From Spirochaetaceae bacterium (GTDB lineage: Bacteria > Spirochaetota > Spirochaetia > DSM-27196 > Alkalispirochaetaceae): a stretch of DNA of 35,835 nucleotides. Where the stretch lies: assembly GCA_007695175.1 (NCBI GenBank), contig REEH01000086.1:1-35835 (forward strand), in the 5' to 3' direction. Below the pieces are notes generated by a model that saw only the letters and a program-made list of their open reading frames with translations, did not search any database and was not told the DNA's origin. Shown here one piece after another: positions 1 through 8,633 of the stretch (the first letter of the stretch is position 1; every line of letters begins with the position of its first letter). The translations under genes and the position numbers were made by a program.

Positions 1-896
1 GCGATATCTCCCCGGTGGCCCAGGAACGCAACCACACGGCGCTTTTCCGCAGCCGTGCCCGCCTCGGCGTTCCATCTCCTCCCGAATCCCAGCTCTATCG
101 CCAGCTCCTGCACCCGCTTCGACAACGGTCCCTCCTCGCCCACCAGGAACAGCTCCCACGATCCCGGTATCTCCGCCAGCGCGCGCAGCAGCGTTTCGTG
201 GTCCTTTTGCGCCTGAAACCGGGCGATCATGATCAGTCGCGGTGAGCGGGCGGGGATCGGAGCTTCCCCGGAGGGGGGCTCCCGGCGTGCCGGGCGATCG
301 ACAACGCCGGTCCCGGGCAACCCGTTATACACCAGGCGTAGTCGCCCTGGGGGGACCGCGGCGCTGCGTCGTGCCAGCCGCTGGTCGAATTGCGATACGG
401 TGATCACCCGCTGCGGTACGGGCAGGCGTGAAAGGAACAGCTCCAGTCCATATACGAAGAGGCGCTGTGCCGGCGGGATTCCCGGGGTAAACTGCCAGCC
501 GTGAGCCGTGAAAACCACCGGCGTGCTCGTCCAGCACGCCGCGAGCCGTCCCACCAGCCCCGCTTTTGCCGTGTGGGTGGATACGAGTCGCGGTCGGACT
601 CGCAGCAGGATCCGGTGTACTTCCCGTACCGCCCGGATATCCCGTACCGGATTTATACTGCGCGCCAGGCCGGGGCAGATGCGCCACGGTACGTCCCGCT
701 GGTCCAGGTCGTCTGTAAAGGGGCCGGAGCTGCCCAGGAGAACGAGTACAGCCTCGCCCTCCGCGCGCAGCCGTGACGCCAGGTCCCTCACGTGTATCTG
801 CGCACCGCCGACGGAGTCGCCCCGGGTGATTACAAAGACGACGGGGCCGCCCTCGTCCACCCGCACGGCTGTGGGGGAGAGCGGATCAATAGGCAT
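1..896 (-). CDS. Glycosyltransferase family 4 protein (3' end outside window)
   Basis: Reading leftward from ATG 896, an open frame of about 298 codons runs off the window edge without a stop. It has GT-B features: an N-terminal strand followed by a GGAQ motif (about residues 30-33), the linker segment TAHGWQF, and the start of the second Rossmann domain (LIMIARFQAQKDHETLL, then FLVGEEGPL), as in GT4 enzymes that use nucleotide-sugar donors. The usual catalytic EX7E region would lie beyond the edge. The start codon overlaps the end of the upstream sugar-phosphate transferase by 11 bases, so the two are probably translationally coupled. It likely adds a sugar during exopolysaccharide or O-antigen-like repeat assembly on the cytoplasmic face; donor and acceptor cannot be told. 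Confidence 0.85.
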   Translation of the reverse strand, partial: MPIDPLSPTAVRVDEGGPVVFVITRGDSVGGAQIHVRDLASRLRAEGEAVLVLLGSSGPFTDDLDQRDVPWRICPGLARSINPVRDIRAVREVHRILLRVRPRLVSTHTAKAGLVGRLAACWTSTPVVFTAHGWQFTPGIPPAQRLFVYGLELFLSRLPVPQRVITVSQFDQRLARRSAAVPPGRLRLVYNGLPGTGVVDRPARREPPSGEAPIPARSPRLIMIARFQAQKDHETLLRALAEIPGSWELFLVGEEGPLSKRVQELAIELGFGRRWNAEAGTAAEKRRVVAFLGHRGDI

Positions 897-2289
897 TCTT
901 GTTGATCATGCCTTTGAACGGCGTGAGGAGTATGATTTTCAGATCGAGCCAGAAGGTCCAGTTCTCGATGTAGAAGATATCCGCTTCCACCCGTTCCTGG
1001 ATCGAGGTGTCACCGCGCAGCCCCTTTATCTGGGCCCAGCCGGTTATCCCCGCCTTGACGGCGTGGCGGCGCATATAGTGATGGTATTCCATCTTGAACT
1101 TATCCACGAAGTAGGGGCGTTCCGGACGGGGCCCGACTACGGACATATCACCGCGCAGCACGTTGAGGAACTGCGGCAACTCGTCTATGGAGAGTTTGCG
1201 CATGATGCTGCCGATCAGCGTTACCCGGGGATCGTTCCGGGTAGTCCAGATCGTATCGGAGTCCTCTTTCGCCTGGACCCGCATGGTGCGGAACTTGAGC
1301 ATCTCGAAGGACCGGTTGTCCAGACCCATTCGCTCCTGGGTATAGAATACCGGCCCCGGTGAGGTGGCTTTGACGAGGAGTGCCGTCAGAAGCAGGAAGG
1401 GCGAGAGGAGGATCAGGATCAGGGCGGAGAAAGCCACATCAAAGGATCTCTTGATGAAGCGGTTCAACCCTACCCGGGCGGGTACCTCCCGGATGGAGAT
1501 TACCGGAATACCCTCCAGCGTCTCCACGTCTCCCTTTGCTGCCACCAGGCTGCTGAAGCCGGGGACAATCTTCAGGTTGATCCCCGCCTGGTCGCACGTA
1601 TCCAGAAGCGTTCTCAGTTCTTTCTCGCGGTAACTGTTGAGCGTGTACACGATCATGTCCGGTCGGTGTTCTTCCACAATACCGGCCAGGTCGGAGAAGT
1701 CTCCCAGGAGCGTCCATTCTTCCGGTATCTCCATGGTCTCGTCCGCTTTTACGTAGCCGACAACGTAGAAACCGAGCGTGCGGTGATGCGTGAAAACATC
1801 TGTGATTCGTCGCGCCGCGTCACCGGTACCCACCACGAGAACGGAGCGCATGTTGTTGCGCTTCCGGTTGAGCCGCGCCAGAACGCGATCGATCACCGCG
1901 TGCCGGGCCGATACCAGGAAGATATCGATTATCGCGTAGTACACGATTGTCAGGCGCGAGACGTGCTCCAGCCGGAAGAAGTAAAGCCCCGCTACAACGA
2001 GCAGGACGTTCACCGTTACGGCGAAGACGATTCGAGACACCTCGTGACCGGCTGTCGTCGGACGGCGCAGCTGGTACAACCCCATGGAGAAGAAGCCCGT
2101 CACCTGCACCAGCGCCAGGATCACTCCCACCATGGCGTACATCCACAGATCGAGCTCCCGGAACTCTGCAAGGTCCGGTTCCTGCAGAACAAAGCGCACG
2201 AACATCGCCAGGGCCAGCGCTCCAAAGGCAGCGATGAAATCGAAAAAGGCGAGGCTGAAAAACAGTGACTGACTGCGTTCTCTCAACAT
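886..2289 (-). CDS. Undecaprenyl-phosphate sugar phosphotransferase (WcaJ/ExoY-type)
   Basis: A 467-residue polyprenyl glycosylphosphotransferase that would start exopolysaccharide repeat units by moving a sugar 1-phosphate from a UDP-sugar to undecaprenyl phosphate. The N-terminal third has four hydrophobic segments, followed by a nucleotide-binding-like domain (VLVVGTGDAARRITDVF). The C-terminal catalytic domain has the family signature: a membrane helix (FDVAFSALILILLSPFLLL), then MLKFRTM, then SIDELPQFLNVLRGDMSVVG and PRPERP. The frame is open up to an ATG at 2328, but I chose ATG 2289 because a sigma70-like promoter (GTGACA, 17 bases, TATACT) lies at 2305-2333, leaving a leader of only about 9 bases, and because the membrane segment begins right after MLRERSQ. 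The GT4 gene follows with an overlap. Confidence 0.9.
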   Translation of the reverse strand: MLRERSQSLFFSLAFFDFIAAFGALALAMFVRFVLQEPDLAEFRELDLWMYAMVGVILALVQVTGFFSMGLYQLRRPTTAGHEVSRIVFAVTVNVLLVVAGLYFFRLEHVSRLTIVYYAIIDIFLVSARHAVIDRVLARLNRKRNNMRSVLVVGTGDAARRITDVFTHHRTLGFYVVGYVKADETMEIPEEWTLLGDFSDLAGIVEEHRPDMIVYTLNSYREKELRTLLDTCDQAGINLKIVPGFSSLVAAKGDVETLEGIPVISIREVPARVGLNRFIKRSFDVAFSALILILLSPFLLLTALLVKATSPGPVFYTQERMGLDNRSFEMLKFRTMRVQAKEDSDTIWTTRNDPRVTLIGSIMRKLSIDELPQFLNVLRGDMSVVGPRPERPYFVDKFKMEYHHYMRRHAVKAGITGWAQIKGLRGDTSIQERVEADIFYIENWTFWLDLKIILLTPFKGMINKNAY

Positions 2290-2304
2290 AACCGCGTAGC
2301 CTAC

Positions 2305-2333
2305 AGTATAACCCCCGCAGTGCGCCATGTCAC
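2305..2333 (-). promoter_or_regulatory. Sigma70-like promoter for the exopolysaccharide genes
   Basis: On the minus strand GTGACA (2328-2333) and TATACT (2305-2310) are separated by exactly 17 bases. Transcription would start near 2298, only about 9 bases before ATG 2289. This argues against using the upstream in-frame ATG at 2328, which lies inside the -35 box. Confidence 0.6.
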
Positions 2334-2422
2334 GAATGAGACGAGCCTTTCACCGGGCGCCGCGTTCCGGGAAAGCGCGGCGGCTTCCAGCGCACCGGCG
2401 CAAGGATTTCACCGATTTTCTC

Positions 2423-3496
2423 ATGAATTTCCAAATACAGCCAAGCGCGGATGCTCCCGACGCCCTATATATTTATATGTACAACTTCAATACCTGGCTG
2501 GATCACTGGGTGAGGGAGCGTCGGCGTCCTGTCGGCGTCCGGGAGGCGGAATCATCGGTCGTGCGGTTTCCCGACGATCCGGTGTGGAAACGGGCATATC
2601 CCGAGAAGGACGATGCAGCCCCGCACCGGGGTTCACAGGTGTGCGAGACGGCCCGACTGCGGGACTTTGCTCTTTTCCGCATCTCCCACCGTCCCGTGGC
2701 AAGGCTGCAGAACCTCTCGATAACGGGAGTTCGTGCTCTCCTGGGTGCCCGGGAAGAGCGTTTCGCCGGTATCCTGACGATCCGGGACGATCTCCCGCCG
2801 CACCGGTACCTGGAGCTGCCCTTCGTTCGCCGCTGCTGGCGTCTCCTGTGGATCCTGGACGAGTATGAACAGGGCGACTACCAGGGGGAGGCTCTCATCG
2901 TTCCCACCGGATCGGGTTTCTCCTTTTCCTGGTCCCTCGTGCGGGACCTGGATATGAATCCTGAAAGTGCCCAGGTCAATATGCGCGCTCTGCTTGTCTT
3001 TCTCATCGAAGCGGGCTTCCTGGATCTGCGACGGGACGGATTCCTCTCGGACCGCGCCCGCGCGCTGGTCGCCGCCGGTTCACCCGGGGCATTCTACAAA
3101 GCGCTCTGTATACGCACTTTCAACCGCTGTTCCTGGCACCGGGAGGATGGTCTGCCGCCCTTTCACTCCATTCAGCTGAACGCTCTTTATCTCCTGTACG
3201 TTCTCCATTCCCGACATGGAGGCGTTTCGAGGAGCGAAGGCACGTCCGCGGTGGTCCTGGCGGAGAGCATAACCGGGCTGAACCGGATGCTCCGGATCGA
3301 TCCCGAGCCCGACCTCTGGACACGGGACGTCCAGGTGATGGCCCGGGCGATTCAGTTCCGGCTGCTCTGCCGTATCGGGCGGATTCTGGGGCTGGTTGAA
3401 CAGATTCCCGACATCCTGGGGCAGACGCCGCGTGCGGAGGATACTCCGTACCGGCCCACGCCTTTCATGGAGCGTGTCCTTCTCTGGAATCCCTGA
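2423..3496 (+). CDS. Uncharacterised protein with possible winged-helix segment
   Basis: I do not recognise a family. The open frame starts upstream at 2327, but its first 32 codons are Arg-rich and read like noncoding GC-rich DNA. I place the start at ATG 2423 (MNFQIQPS), 357 residues; an alternative is ATG 2477. An AAGGA lies about 16 bases upstream, which is far for a ribosome site. There is no signal peptide or membrane helix. Most of the protein is charged and aromatic; the middle (NMRALLVFLIEAGFLDLR) looks like two helices and a strand, as in winged-helix modules, but this is weak. It is divergent from the exopolysaccharide genes and precedes the nucleoside ABC genes by about 90 bases. 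Confidence 0.6.
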   Translation: MNFQIQPSADAPDALYIYMYNFNTWLDHWVRERRRPVGVREAESSVVRFPDDPVWKRAYPEKDDAAPHRGSQVCETARLRDFALFRISHRPVARLQNLSITGVRALLGAREERFAGILTIRDDLPPHRYLELPFVRRCWRLLWILDEYEQGDYQGEALIVPTGSGFSFSWSLVRDLDMNPESAQVNMRALLVFLIEAGFLDLRRDGFLSDRARALVAAGSPGAFYKALCIRTFNRCSWHREDGLPPFHSIQLNALYLLYVLHSRHGGVSRSEGTSAVVLAESITGLNRMLRIDPEPDLWTRDVQVMARAIQFRLLCRIGRILGLVEQIPDILGQTPRAEDTPYRPTPFMERVLLWNP

Positions 3497-3505
3497 GCAG
3501 GGATT
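3488..3505 (+). terminator. Hairpin over the stop codon of the uncharacterised gene
   Basis: AATCCCTG and CAGGGATT form a perfect 8-base inverted repeat with a 2-base spacer around the TGA at 3494-3496. No T run follows (the next bases are TCCGGGG), so it is a stable 3' hairpin rather than a standard intrinsic terminator. Confidence 0.35.
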
Positions 3506-3525
3506 TCCGGGGCGGGAAGGGAAAA

Positions 3526-3585
3526 GTTTTGCGAATCCTCTGTACAAAACGCATCGATCCGTTACTATTGCTAGTCCGGAGGTGG
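3526..3585 (+). promoter_or_regulatory. Leader of the nucleoside ABC operon: inverted repeat, weak -10, strong ribosome site
   Basis: GTTTTG (3526-3531) and CAAAAC (3545-3550) form an inverted repeat with a 13-base spacer, in a locally AT-richer stretch. A TACTAT at 3563-3568 could be a -10 box but has no convincing -35. GGAGGTGG at 3578-3585 is a strong ribosome site before ATG 3590. The repeat could bind a regulator; this is only a suggestion. Confidence 0.35.
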
Positions 3586-3589
3586 CGCG

Positions 3590-5113
3590 ATGGGTAACGT
3601 GATCCTGGAGACGCAGCACATCGTCAAGCAGTTTCCCAAGGTCCTGGCCAACGACGATATCAGTATAAAGTTGCAGGAGGGTGAAATTCTCTGCCTTCTC
3701 GGCGAGAACGGTGCCGGGAAGAGTACGCTCATGAATGTACTCTACGGTCTGTACCAGCCCACGTCGGGACGCATCCTTCTCGATGGCAGGGATGTGCAGT
3801 TTTCCTCCCCTCGGGATGCGATCGATCGGGGACTCGGGATGGTGCACCAGCATTTCATGCTGCTCGATCCGTTTACGGTGACGGAAAACATCATCCTCGG
3901 TGCGGAGCCCGGCAGGGGTCCCACCATCGATTACGGTGCCGCGCGCAGGCAGGTGAAGGAACTGAGCGACCGCTACGGTCTGAGGATTGATCCCGACGCG
4001 AAGATCGAGAATCTCTCCGTGGGCTTGCAGCAGCGAGTGGAGATCCTCAAGGCTCTCTACCGACGGGCGCGAATCCTGATTCTCGATGAGCCCACGGCGG
4101 TGCTGACGCCACAGGAAGTGGATGAGTTTTTCTCCGTCATCCGGGGGCTCCGGGAGAGCGGTGTGAGCATCATTATCATTACCCATAAACTCGAGGAAGT
4201 GCGGGCCATATCCAATCGGGTGTACATCCTGCGGCGTGGTCGCGTCGAGGGCGAGCGGGAGACCGGAAATGTGACCACGGCGGAGCTGGCCAACCTGATG
4301 GTGGGCCGCAGCGTGGTGCTGACGGTGGAGCGCACCCCCCACGAGGTGCAGCCGGAACCGGTTTTCGAGATCGAGGGACTGCAGGTGCTCGATGACCGGC
4401 GGATACCTGCCGTACAGGATCTCTCCCTCACCGTCCGGCCCGGCGAGGTGGTGGGTATCGCCGGCGTGGACGGCAACGGCCAGCCGGAGCTGGCGGAGGC
4501 GATCATGGGGTTGCGTCCCGTCGAGTCCGGTATCATACGCCATCTCGGTGAGGACGTGGCGGGTGTATCCACGAGGGACCGGATTCACCGCAGCATCAGT
4601 TACGTTCCCGCGGACCGGCACCGCTACGGTCTGGTCCTTCCATTCACCGTCGCGGAGAACATCGCGCTCGGGTACCACGATCGTTCCCCCAACGCGTACC
4701 GTGGTCAGCTCGACTACGAGGGGATGAACGGCAACGCCGCCGACCTCATCAAGCGGTTCGACATCCGCACCTCCGGTCCCGAAGCGGCGGCGATGCAGCT
4801 CTCCGGCGGTAACCAGCAGAAAGTTATCCTTGCCCGGGAGTTCAGCCGCAAGCCCACGTTCCTTCTGGTCAACCAGCCCACCCGTGGTCTGGACGTGGGA
4901 GCGATCGAGTACATCCACTCGGAGATTCTTGCCATGAGAGACAAGGACGTGGGAATACTCCTCATCTCGCTGGAGCTGGAGGAGATATTCGGCCTCGCGG
5001 ACCGTATTCTCGTACTCTACGGAGGACGCATTGTCCGGGAGCTTCTCACGGACGAGACGAACGAGAAGGAAGTGGGTCTCTACATGATGGGTGGAAAGGA
5101 GCGCAGCGCATGA
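3590..5113 (+). CDS. Nucleoside-type ABC importer, ATP-binding protein (two NBDs)
   Basis: A 507-residue cytoplasmic ATPase with two nucleotide-binding domains, as in the NupO/YufO and RbsA/MglA classes. The first domain has Walker A GENGAGKST, signature LSVGLQQRVEILKAL and Walker B ILILDEPTAVLTPQE. The second has a degenerate Walker A (GVDGNGQPEL), a canonical signature (LSGGNQQKVILAREF) and an unusual Walker B (LLVNQPTRGLD), so probably only the first site hydrolyses ATP efficiently, as is common in the family. GGAGGTGG precedes ATG 3590 by a good spacing. Its stop overlaps the start of the first permease by 4 bases (ATGA). With the BMP-family binding protein at 7513 this indicates purine nucleoside import rather than sugar import. 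Confidence 0.9.
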   Translation: MGNVILETQHIVKQFPKVLANDDISIKLQEGEILCLLGENGAGKSTLMNVLYGLYQPTSGRILLDGRDVQFSSPRDAIDRGLGMVHQHFMLLDPFTVTENIILGAEPGRGPTIDYGAARRQVKELSDRYGLRIDPDAKIENLSVGLQQRVEILKALYRRARILILDEPTAVLTPQEVDEFFSVIRGLRESGVSIIIITHKLEEVRAISNRVYILRRGRVEGERETGNVTTAELANLMVGRSVVLTVERTPHEVQPEPVFEIEGLQVLDDRRIPAVQDLSLTVRPGEVVGIAGVDGNGQPELAEAIMGLRPVESGIIRHLGEDVAGVSTRDRIHRSISYVPADRHRYGLVLPFTVAENIALGYHDRSPNAYRGQLDYEGMNGNAADLIKRFDIRTSGPEAAAMQLSGGNQQKVILAREFSRKPTFLLVNQPTRGLDVGAIEYIHSEILAMRDKDVGILLISLELEEIFGLADRILVLYGGRIVRELLTDETNEKEVGLYMMGGKERSA

Positions 5114-6387
5114 TGGCTCCAGTTCTTCTGGCTCTGATCGTGATCCTGGGCGCTGCCGGTACGGTACTGTATCTGGCCAGCTACTTCTGGGGCGGGCTGC
5201 TGCTGATCGCGGCGATTGTCCTCCATGTCTGGCGTGTCGGGTTGCTGAAGGGATCCGGCGCGGTGCGGGAACTGGTTCGGCGCTCCCTGCGGAGTGCCGC
5301 CGTCCCGGTATTCGGCATTGTCATGGCGATCCTCCTGGGCGGTGTGGTGATGATTTTCTCCGGGTACAACCCCTTTGTCGCGTATGGAGCGCTCTTTTAC
5401 GGGGGCCTGGCGCGAAACTGGCACATCTCCGTCCTCAACGCCGCACCTCTGATCTTTACTGCCCTTTCGGTGGCTTTTGCCTTCAAGGCGGGGCTGTTCA
5501 ATATCGGTGCCGAGGGGCAGTACTACCTGGGCGCGATGGCGGCGGCCGCACTCAGCCTGTACATGCCCATTCCCGGATTCCTGGCGATTCCGGTAATTTT
5601 TCTCGCCGCGGGCCTTGCCGGAGCTGCATGGAACATCGTACCGGCGTACCTCAAGATGAAGACCGGGGCTCACGAGGTTATCACCACGATGATGCTTGCT
5701 CACGTGGCGCGGTATCTCTCGCCCATCTTCATACGCGCTTTCGGCGGTGACCCCTCTACGAGCACGCACCCCTACGTGACCACCCGTATTCCGGAGCACA
5801 CGATGCTGCTGCGCTTTCGGGCCTTCCTCCCGGAGGCAAACGCCCGGCTCCACACCGGTATTATCCTGGCGATCCTGGTGGCCCTCGCGGTGTACTACCT
5901 GCTCTACCGGACGAGCATGGGTTTCGAGATCCGCGCCGTGGGAGAGAACCGGGACGCCGCGCGTGCACAGGGCATCTCCGTAGGCAGAAACATCTTCCGG
6001 GCGCTCCTGATAGCGGGGTTCCTGGCCGCCCTGGCGGGATTCAACCAGGTGAATGGCCTGGACCATCGCCTCTTCGAGAATCTTCAGGCCGGCTACGGCT
6101 GGAACGGGATCTCCGTGGCGCTCCTGGCGGGGGGAAACCCCGTGGCCGTCATATTCACGGGCCTCCTCTGGGGAACGCTGGACGCGGGAGGGCAGTACAT
6201 GTCCCGCACCACCCAGACTCCGGGAGCGATCGTGGAAATCGTGAAAGGGATCATTCTCTTTCTGATCGTGGCCCGGTACATCTACACCGCCTTCTCCAAC
6301 TGGCGGAAGCGCCGCCGCTCCCGGGCGGTCAACGTCGCCACCGCCGCGGCCGACGCGGCGGGCGGAGCGGTACGAGGGGAGGGTTGA
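5110..6387 (+). CDS. Nucleoside-type ABC importer, permease 1
   Basis: A 425-residue integral membrane protein of the BPD_transp_2 superfamily, homologous in layout to YufP/NupP. It is strongly hydrophobic, with about ten helices and the conserved segments AFKAGLFNIGAEGQYYLGA and EIRAVGENRDAARAQGIS, typical of nucleoside and ribose-type permeases. It is longer than usual because of about 60 N-terminal residues with two extra helices and an Ala/Gly-rich C-terminal tail. The start ATG 5110 overlaps the ATPase stop (ATGA), implying coupled translation; ATG 5113 is an immediate alternative. The second permease follows after 4 bases. Confidence 0.88.
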   Translation: MMAPVLLALIVILGAAGTVLYLASYFWGGLLLIAAIVLHVWRVGLLKGSGAVRELVRRSLRSAAVPVFGIVMAILLGGVVMIFSGYNPFVAYGALFYGGLARNWHISVLNAAPLIFTALSVAFAFKAGLFNIGAEGQYYLGAMAAAALSLYMPIPGFLAIPVIFLAAGLAGAAWNIVPAYLKMKTGAHEVITTMMLAHVARYLSPIFIRAFGGDPSTSTHPYVTTRIPEHTMLLRFRAFLPEANARLHTGIILAILVALAVYYLLYRTSMGFEIRAVGENRDAARAQGISVGRNIFRALLIAGFLAALAGFNQVNGLDHRLFENLQAGYGWNGISVALLAGGNPVAVIFTGLLWGTLDAGGQYMSRTTQTPGAIVEIVKGIILFLIVARYIYTAFSNWRKRRRSRAVNVATAAADAAGGAVRGEG

Positions 6388-6391
6388 GAGG

Positions 6392-7342
6392 ATGTTTACC
6401 CTGGAGTTTCTGACAAACCTTCTTTCCGCCACGGTCCGGCTCTCCACTCCGATCACACTGGCCGCGATCGGAGCAACCATCTGCGAGCGCTCGGGAATCG
6501 TCAATATCGCCATGGAAGGCATCATGATCATGGGAGCCTTTTTTGCGGCGATCTTCGCATACACCACGGGCAACCCCTGGATCGGTCTCCTGGCGGGGGT
6601 CGCCTTCGGCGGGATTTACAGCCTGCTCCACGCTTTTGCCACGGTGACGCTCCACCTGGATCACGTGGTAAGCGGAGCGGTGATGAACGTCCTTGCCTTC
6701 GGGATCACCCGATTCCTTATGGTACTGATCATCGGCCATCCCGGGACGACGCCGGCGATTCCCATGGGACTCGGGCGATACCGGTTTGCGATTCCGATCC
6801 TCTCGGACATCCCGGTGATCGGGCGAGCGCTTTTCAACCAGACCCCCATTGTGTATCTCGGGTTCATACTGGTGGCCTTTCTCACGTGGTTTCTCTTCAA
6901 GACCAAAACGGGACTCCATATCCGCGCCGCGGGAGAGCACCCCCTCGCTCTGGAAACGATCGGTGTTTCGGTCTACAAAATGCGCTACCTGGGAGTATTC
7001 ATCAGCGGTCTTGCCAGCGGTCTGGCCGGAGCGTACCTCTCGATCGAGGCCAACGTGAGTTTTACCGAGGGCATGAGCGCCGGTCGTGGATTTATCGCCC
7101 TGGCGGCGATGATCTCCGGCGGGTGGCACCCGATCGGTGCATTCCTGGCGGCTCTCTTCTTCGGTTTTGCCGATGCGCTGCAGGTGCGCTTTCAGGTCTT
7201 GCGCGTGGTCCGGCTCCCGGAAGAGCTTTTCATCGTCTTTCCCTACCTGGTAACGGTCATTGCGGTAGCGGGACTGGTCCGCCGCAGTCGCCCGCCAAAA
7301 GCGGTGGGTAAGGATTTTATGATCGAGCGGAGTGAGGACTGA
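6392..7342 (+). CDS. Nucleoside-type ABC importer, permease 2
   Basis: A 316-residue permease, YufQ/NupQ-like, forming the other half of the channel with the preceding permease. Conserved parts are the N-terminal ICERSGIVNIAMEGIMIMGA, the cytoplasmic loop HIRAAGEHPLALETIGVSV (contact to the ATPase), and GMSAGRGFIALAAMISGGW near the C-terminus. GAGAGG lies just before ATG 6392. The gene ends 170 bases before the binding-protein gene, with a stable GC hairpin between them. Confidence 0.9.
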   Translation: MFTLEFLTNLLSATVRLSTPITLAAIGATICERSGIVNIAMEGIMIMGAFFAAIFAYTTGNPWIGLLAGVAFGGIYSLLHAFATVTLHLDHVVSGAVMNVLAFGITRFLMVLIIGHPGTTPAIPMGLGRYRFAIPILSDIPVIGRALFNQTPIVYLGFILVAFLTWFLFKTKTGLHIRAAGEHPLALETIGVSVYKMRYLGVFISGLASGLAGAYLSIEANVSFTEGMSAGRGFIALAAMISGGWHPIGAFLAALFFGFADALQVRFQVLRVVRLPEELFIVFPYLVTVIAVAGLVRRSRPPKAVGKDFMIERSED

Positions 7343-7354
7343 GTCGCCCCTCCC

Positions 7355-7372
7355 GCGCGGGACGCCCCGCGC
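7355..7372 (+). terminator. GC-rich hairpin between permease 2 and the binding-protein gene
   Basis: GCGCGGG, a 4-base loop ACGC, and CCCGCGC form a perfect 7-bp stem soon after the permease stop. There is no T run, so termination would be weak or Rho-assisted; it could instead protect the 3' end of the permease transcript. Confidence 0.35.
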
Positions 7373-7446
7373 AGGTCGCCCCTTGCATGACGCCCCGCAC
7401 GGGTCGTTCCGGCAGCGTTCGGATGCGGTCAGGCAACCGATTCCGA

Positions 7447-7475
7447 TTGTCTCTCCACCACCTCGGGTGTATACT
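7447..7475 (+). promoter_or_regulatory. Sigma70-like promoter for the BMP-family binding protein
   Basis: TTGTCT (7447-7452) and TATACT (7470-7475) are separated by 17 bases. The expected start near 7482 gives a leader of about 30 bases containing AAAGGAGG at 7498-7504 before ATG 7513. A separate promoter would allow more binding protein than membrane components. Confidence 0.65.
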
Positions 7476-7512
7476 CGGGACAGAACAGAAATATTCCAAA
7501 GGAGGAATTGGT

Positions 7513-8559
7513 ATGAAGAAAGCACTTGTATTGTTGGTACTGCTCGCAGTTGTGTCCACGTTTGTCGTGGCGGGGGGGCGCCCCGAAGCCGCGCCGACCC
7601 GTCGCATCGCCGCGATGGCAACCGACGTGGGCGGTCTCGGAGACCAGAGCTTCAACGACGGCGCCTATCAGGGTCTGCTCCTGGGTGAGCCCCTCGGCTT
7701 TGAGGCACGGGTCGTGGAGAGTAACCAGCAGACCGACTATATCCCCAACCTCAGTGGACTCGCCGAGGATGGCGCGGAGATCGTCTTCGCGGTGGGTTTT
7801 CTCATGGAGGAGGCGGTGAAGGAAGCGGCGCGCATGCATCCCGATACGTACTTTGGCGGTATCGATATCGGTGGCGACGACGATCTCGACAACTTCCAGG
7901 GTATTCTTTACCGGGAAGAGCAGAGCGGCTATCTCGCCGGTATCGTGGCGGGACTCATGACGAACCAGTACGCCGATGCCTCTCCTCGTCTGCGCTCCGA
8001 TCGGAACGTGGTGGGCATCGTCCTGGGCATGTTCATTCCCCCGGTGGAACGCTTTGAGGTGGGGTACATCCAGGGTGTGAAAGCGGTCAACCCTGACGCC
8101 ACGATCCTTTCCGTAACGTCCGGATCCTTCGTGGATCAAGCGGCGGGCCGCGAGGCGACGCTGGCCATGATCGAGCAGGGCGCCGATATCGTCTTCCAGG
8201 CGGCGGGACTCACCGGTCTCGGTGTTATCCAGGCTGCCAACGAGGAAGGTATTTTTGCTATCGGTGTGGACATCGACCAGAACCACGTTGCCCCTGAGAC
8301 GGTGCTCACCAGCGCGATCAAGAAGATCCCCGAGTCCGTGGAGGTCGTCCTCCAGAGCATCGTGGACGGCAATTTCCGCAGCGGCACCGTGAGTTACGGT
8401 CTGGCCGAGGATGCAACCGGACTGGCTCCCTTCCACCAGCACGACGCGATCGTTCCCCAGGCCGTGAAGGACGCGGTGGACGACGCAATCCGGGGTATCC
8501 TGGACGGCTCGATCGAGGTGGCGACCTCCCGGTCCCAGATTCAGCACCTTCTGGACTGA
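7513..8559 (+). CDS. BMP-family nucleoside-binding protein of the ABC importer
   Basis: A 348-residue periplasmic substrate-binding protein of the Bmp/PnrA/NupN family, whose characterised members bind purine nucleosides. Start ATG 7513 is preceded by AAAGGAGG; the open frame extends to 7387 but that part is leader. The N-terminus is a Sec signal (MKKALVLLVLLAVVSTF) followed by VVAGGRPEA, without the cysteine expected of a lipoprotein. Family motifs include DVGGLGDQSFNDGAY near the N-terminus, the FGGIDIGGDDD region, and EGIFAIGVDIDQN. Unusually it is the last gene of the cluster and has its own promoter. A terminator follows at 8684. Confidence 0.9.
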   Translation: MKKALVLLVLLAVVSTFVVAGGRPEAAPTRRIAAMATDVGGLGDQSFNDGAYQGLLLGEPLGFEARVVESNQQTDYIPNLSGLAEDGAEIVFAVGFLMEEAVKEAARMHPDTYFGGIDIGGDDDLDNFQGILYREEQSGYLAGIVAGLMTNQYADASPRLRSDRNVVGIVLGMFIPPVERFEVGYIQGVKAVNPDATILSVTSGSFVDQAAGREATLAMIEQGADIVFQAAGLTGLGVIQAANEEGIFAIGVDIDQNHVAPETVLTSAIKKIPESVEVVLQSIVDGNFRSGTVSYGLAEDATGLAPFHQHDAIVPQAVKDAVDDAIRGILDGSIEVATSRSQIQHLLD

Positions 8560-8633
8560 GGGGAGGCCCGGAAGCGGTATGACGCCGCGGGCCCGGCTCG
8601 ACTCGACCCGGCCCGGCCCCGGGCGCATTCGCA

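Noticed and set aside
2327-2422. Longer N-terminus for the uncharacterised protein starting at 2327
   Set aside because: The 32 extra residues are Arg-rich and would overlap the divergent promoter. A start at 2423 fits better, though its ribosome site is weak.
3080-4918. 612-codon minus-strand open frame opposite the ABC ATPase gene
   Set aside because: The plus strand encodes canonical Walker and signature motifs. The antisense frame is His/Asp/Arg-rich and has no recognisable domain or ribosome site.
7321-7440. CRISPR-like or clustered repeat array
   Set aside because: The repeated CGCCCC-type words are short, irregular and due to high GC content; there are no spacers of constant length.
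5080-7621. Two long minus-strand frames (about 500 and 430 codons) opposite the permease genes
   Set aside because: Both translate to very polar, low-complexity sequences antisense to convincing membrane proteins. These are shadow frames.
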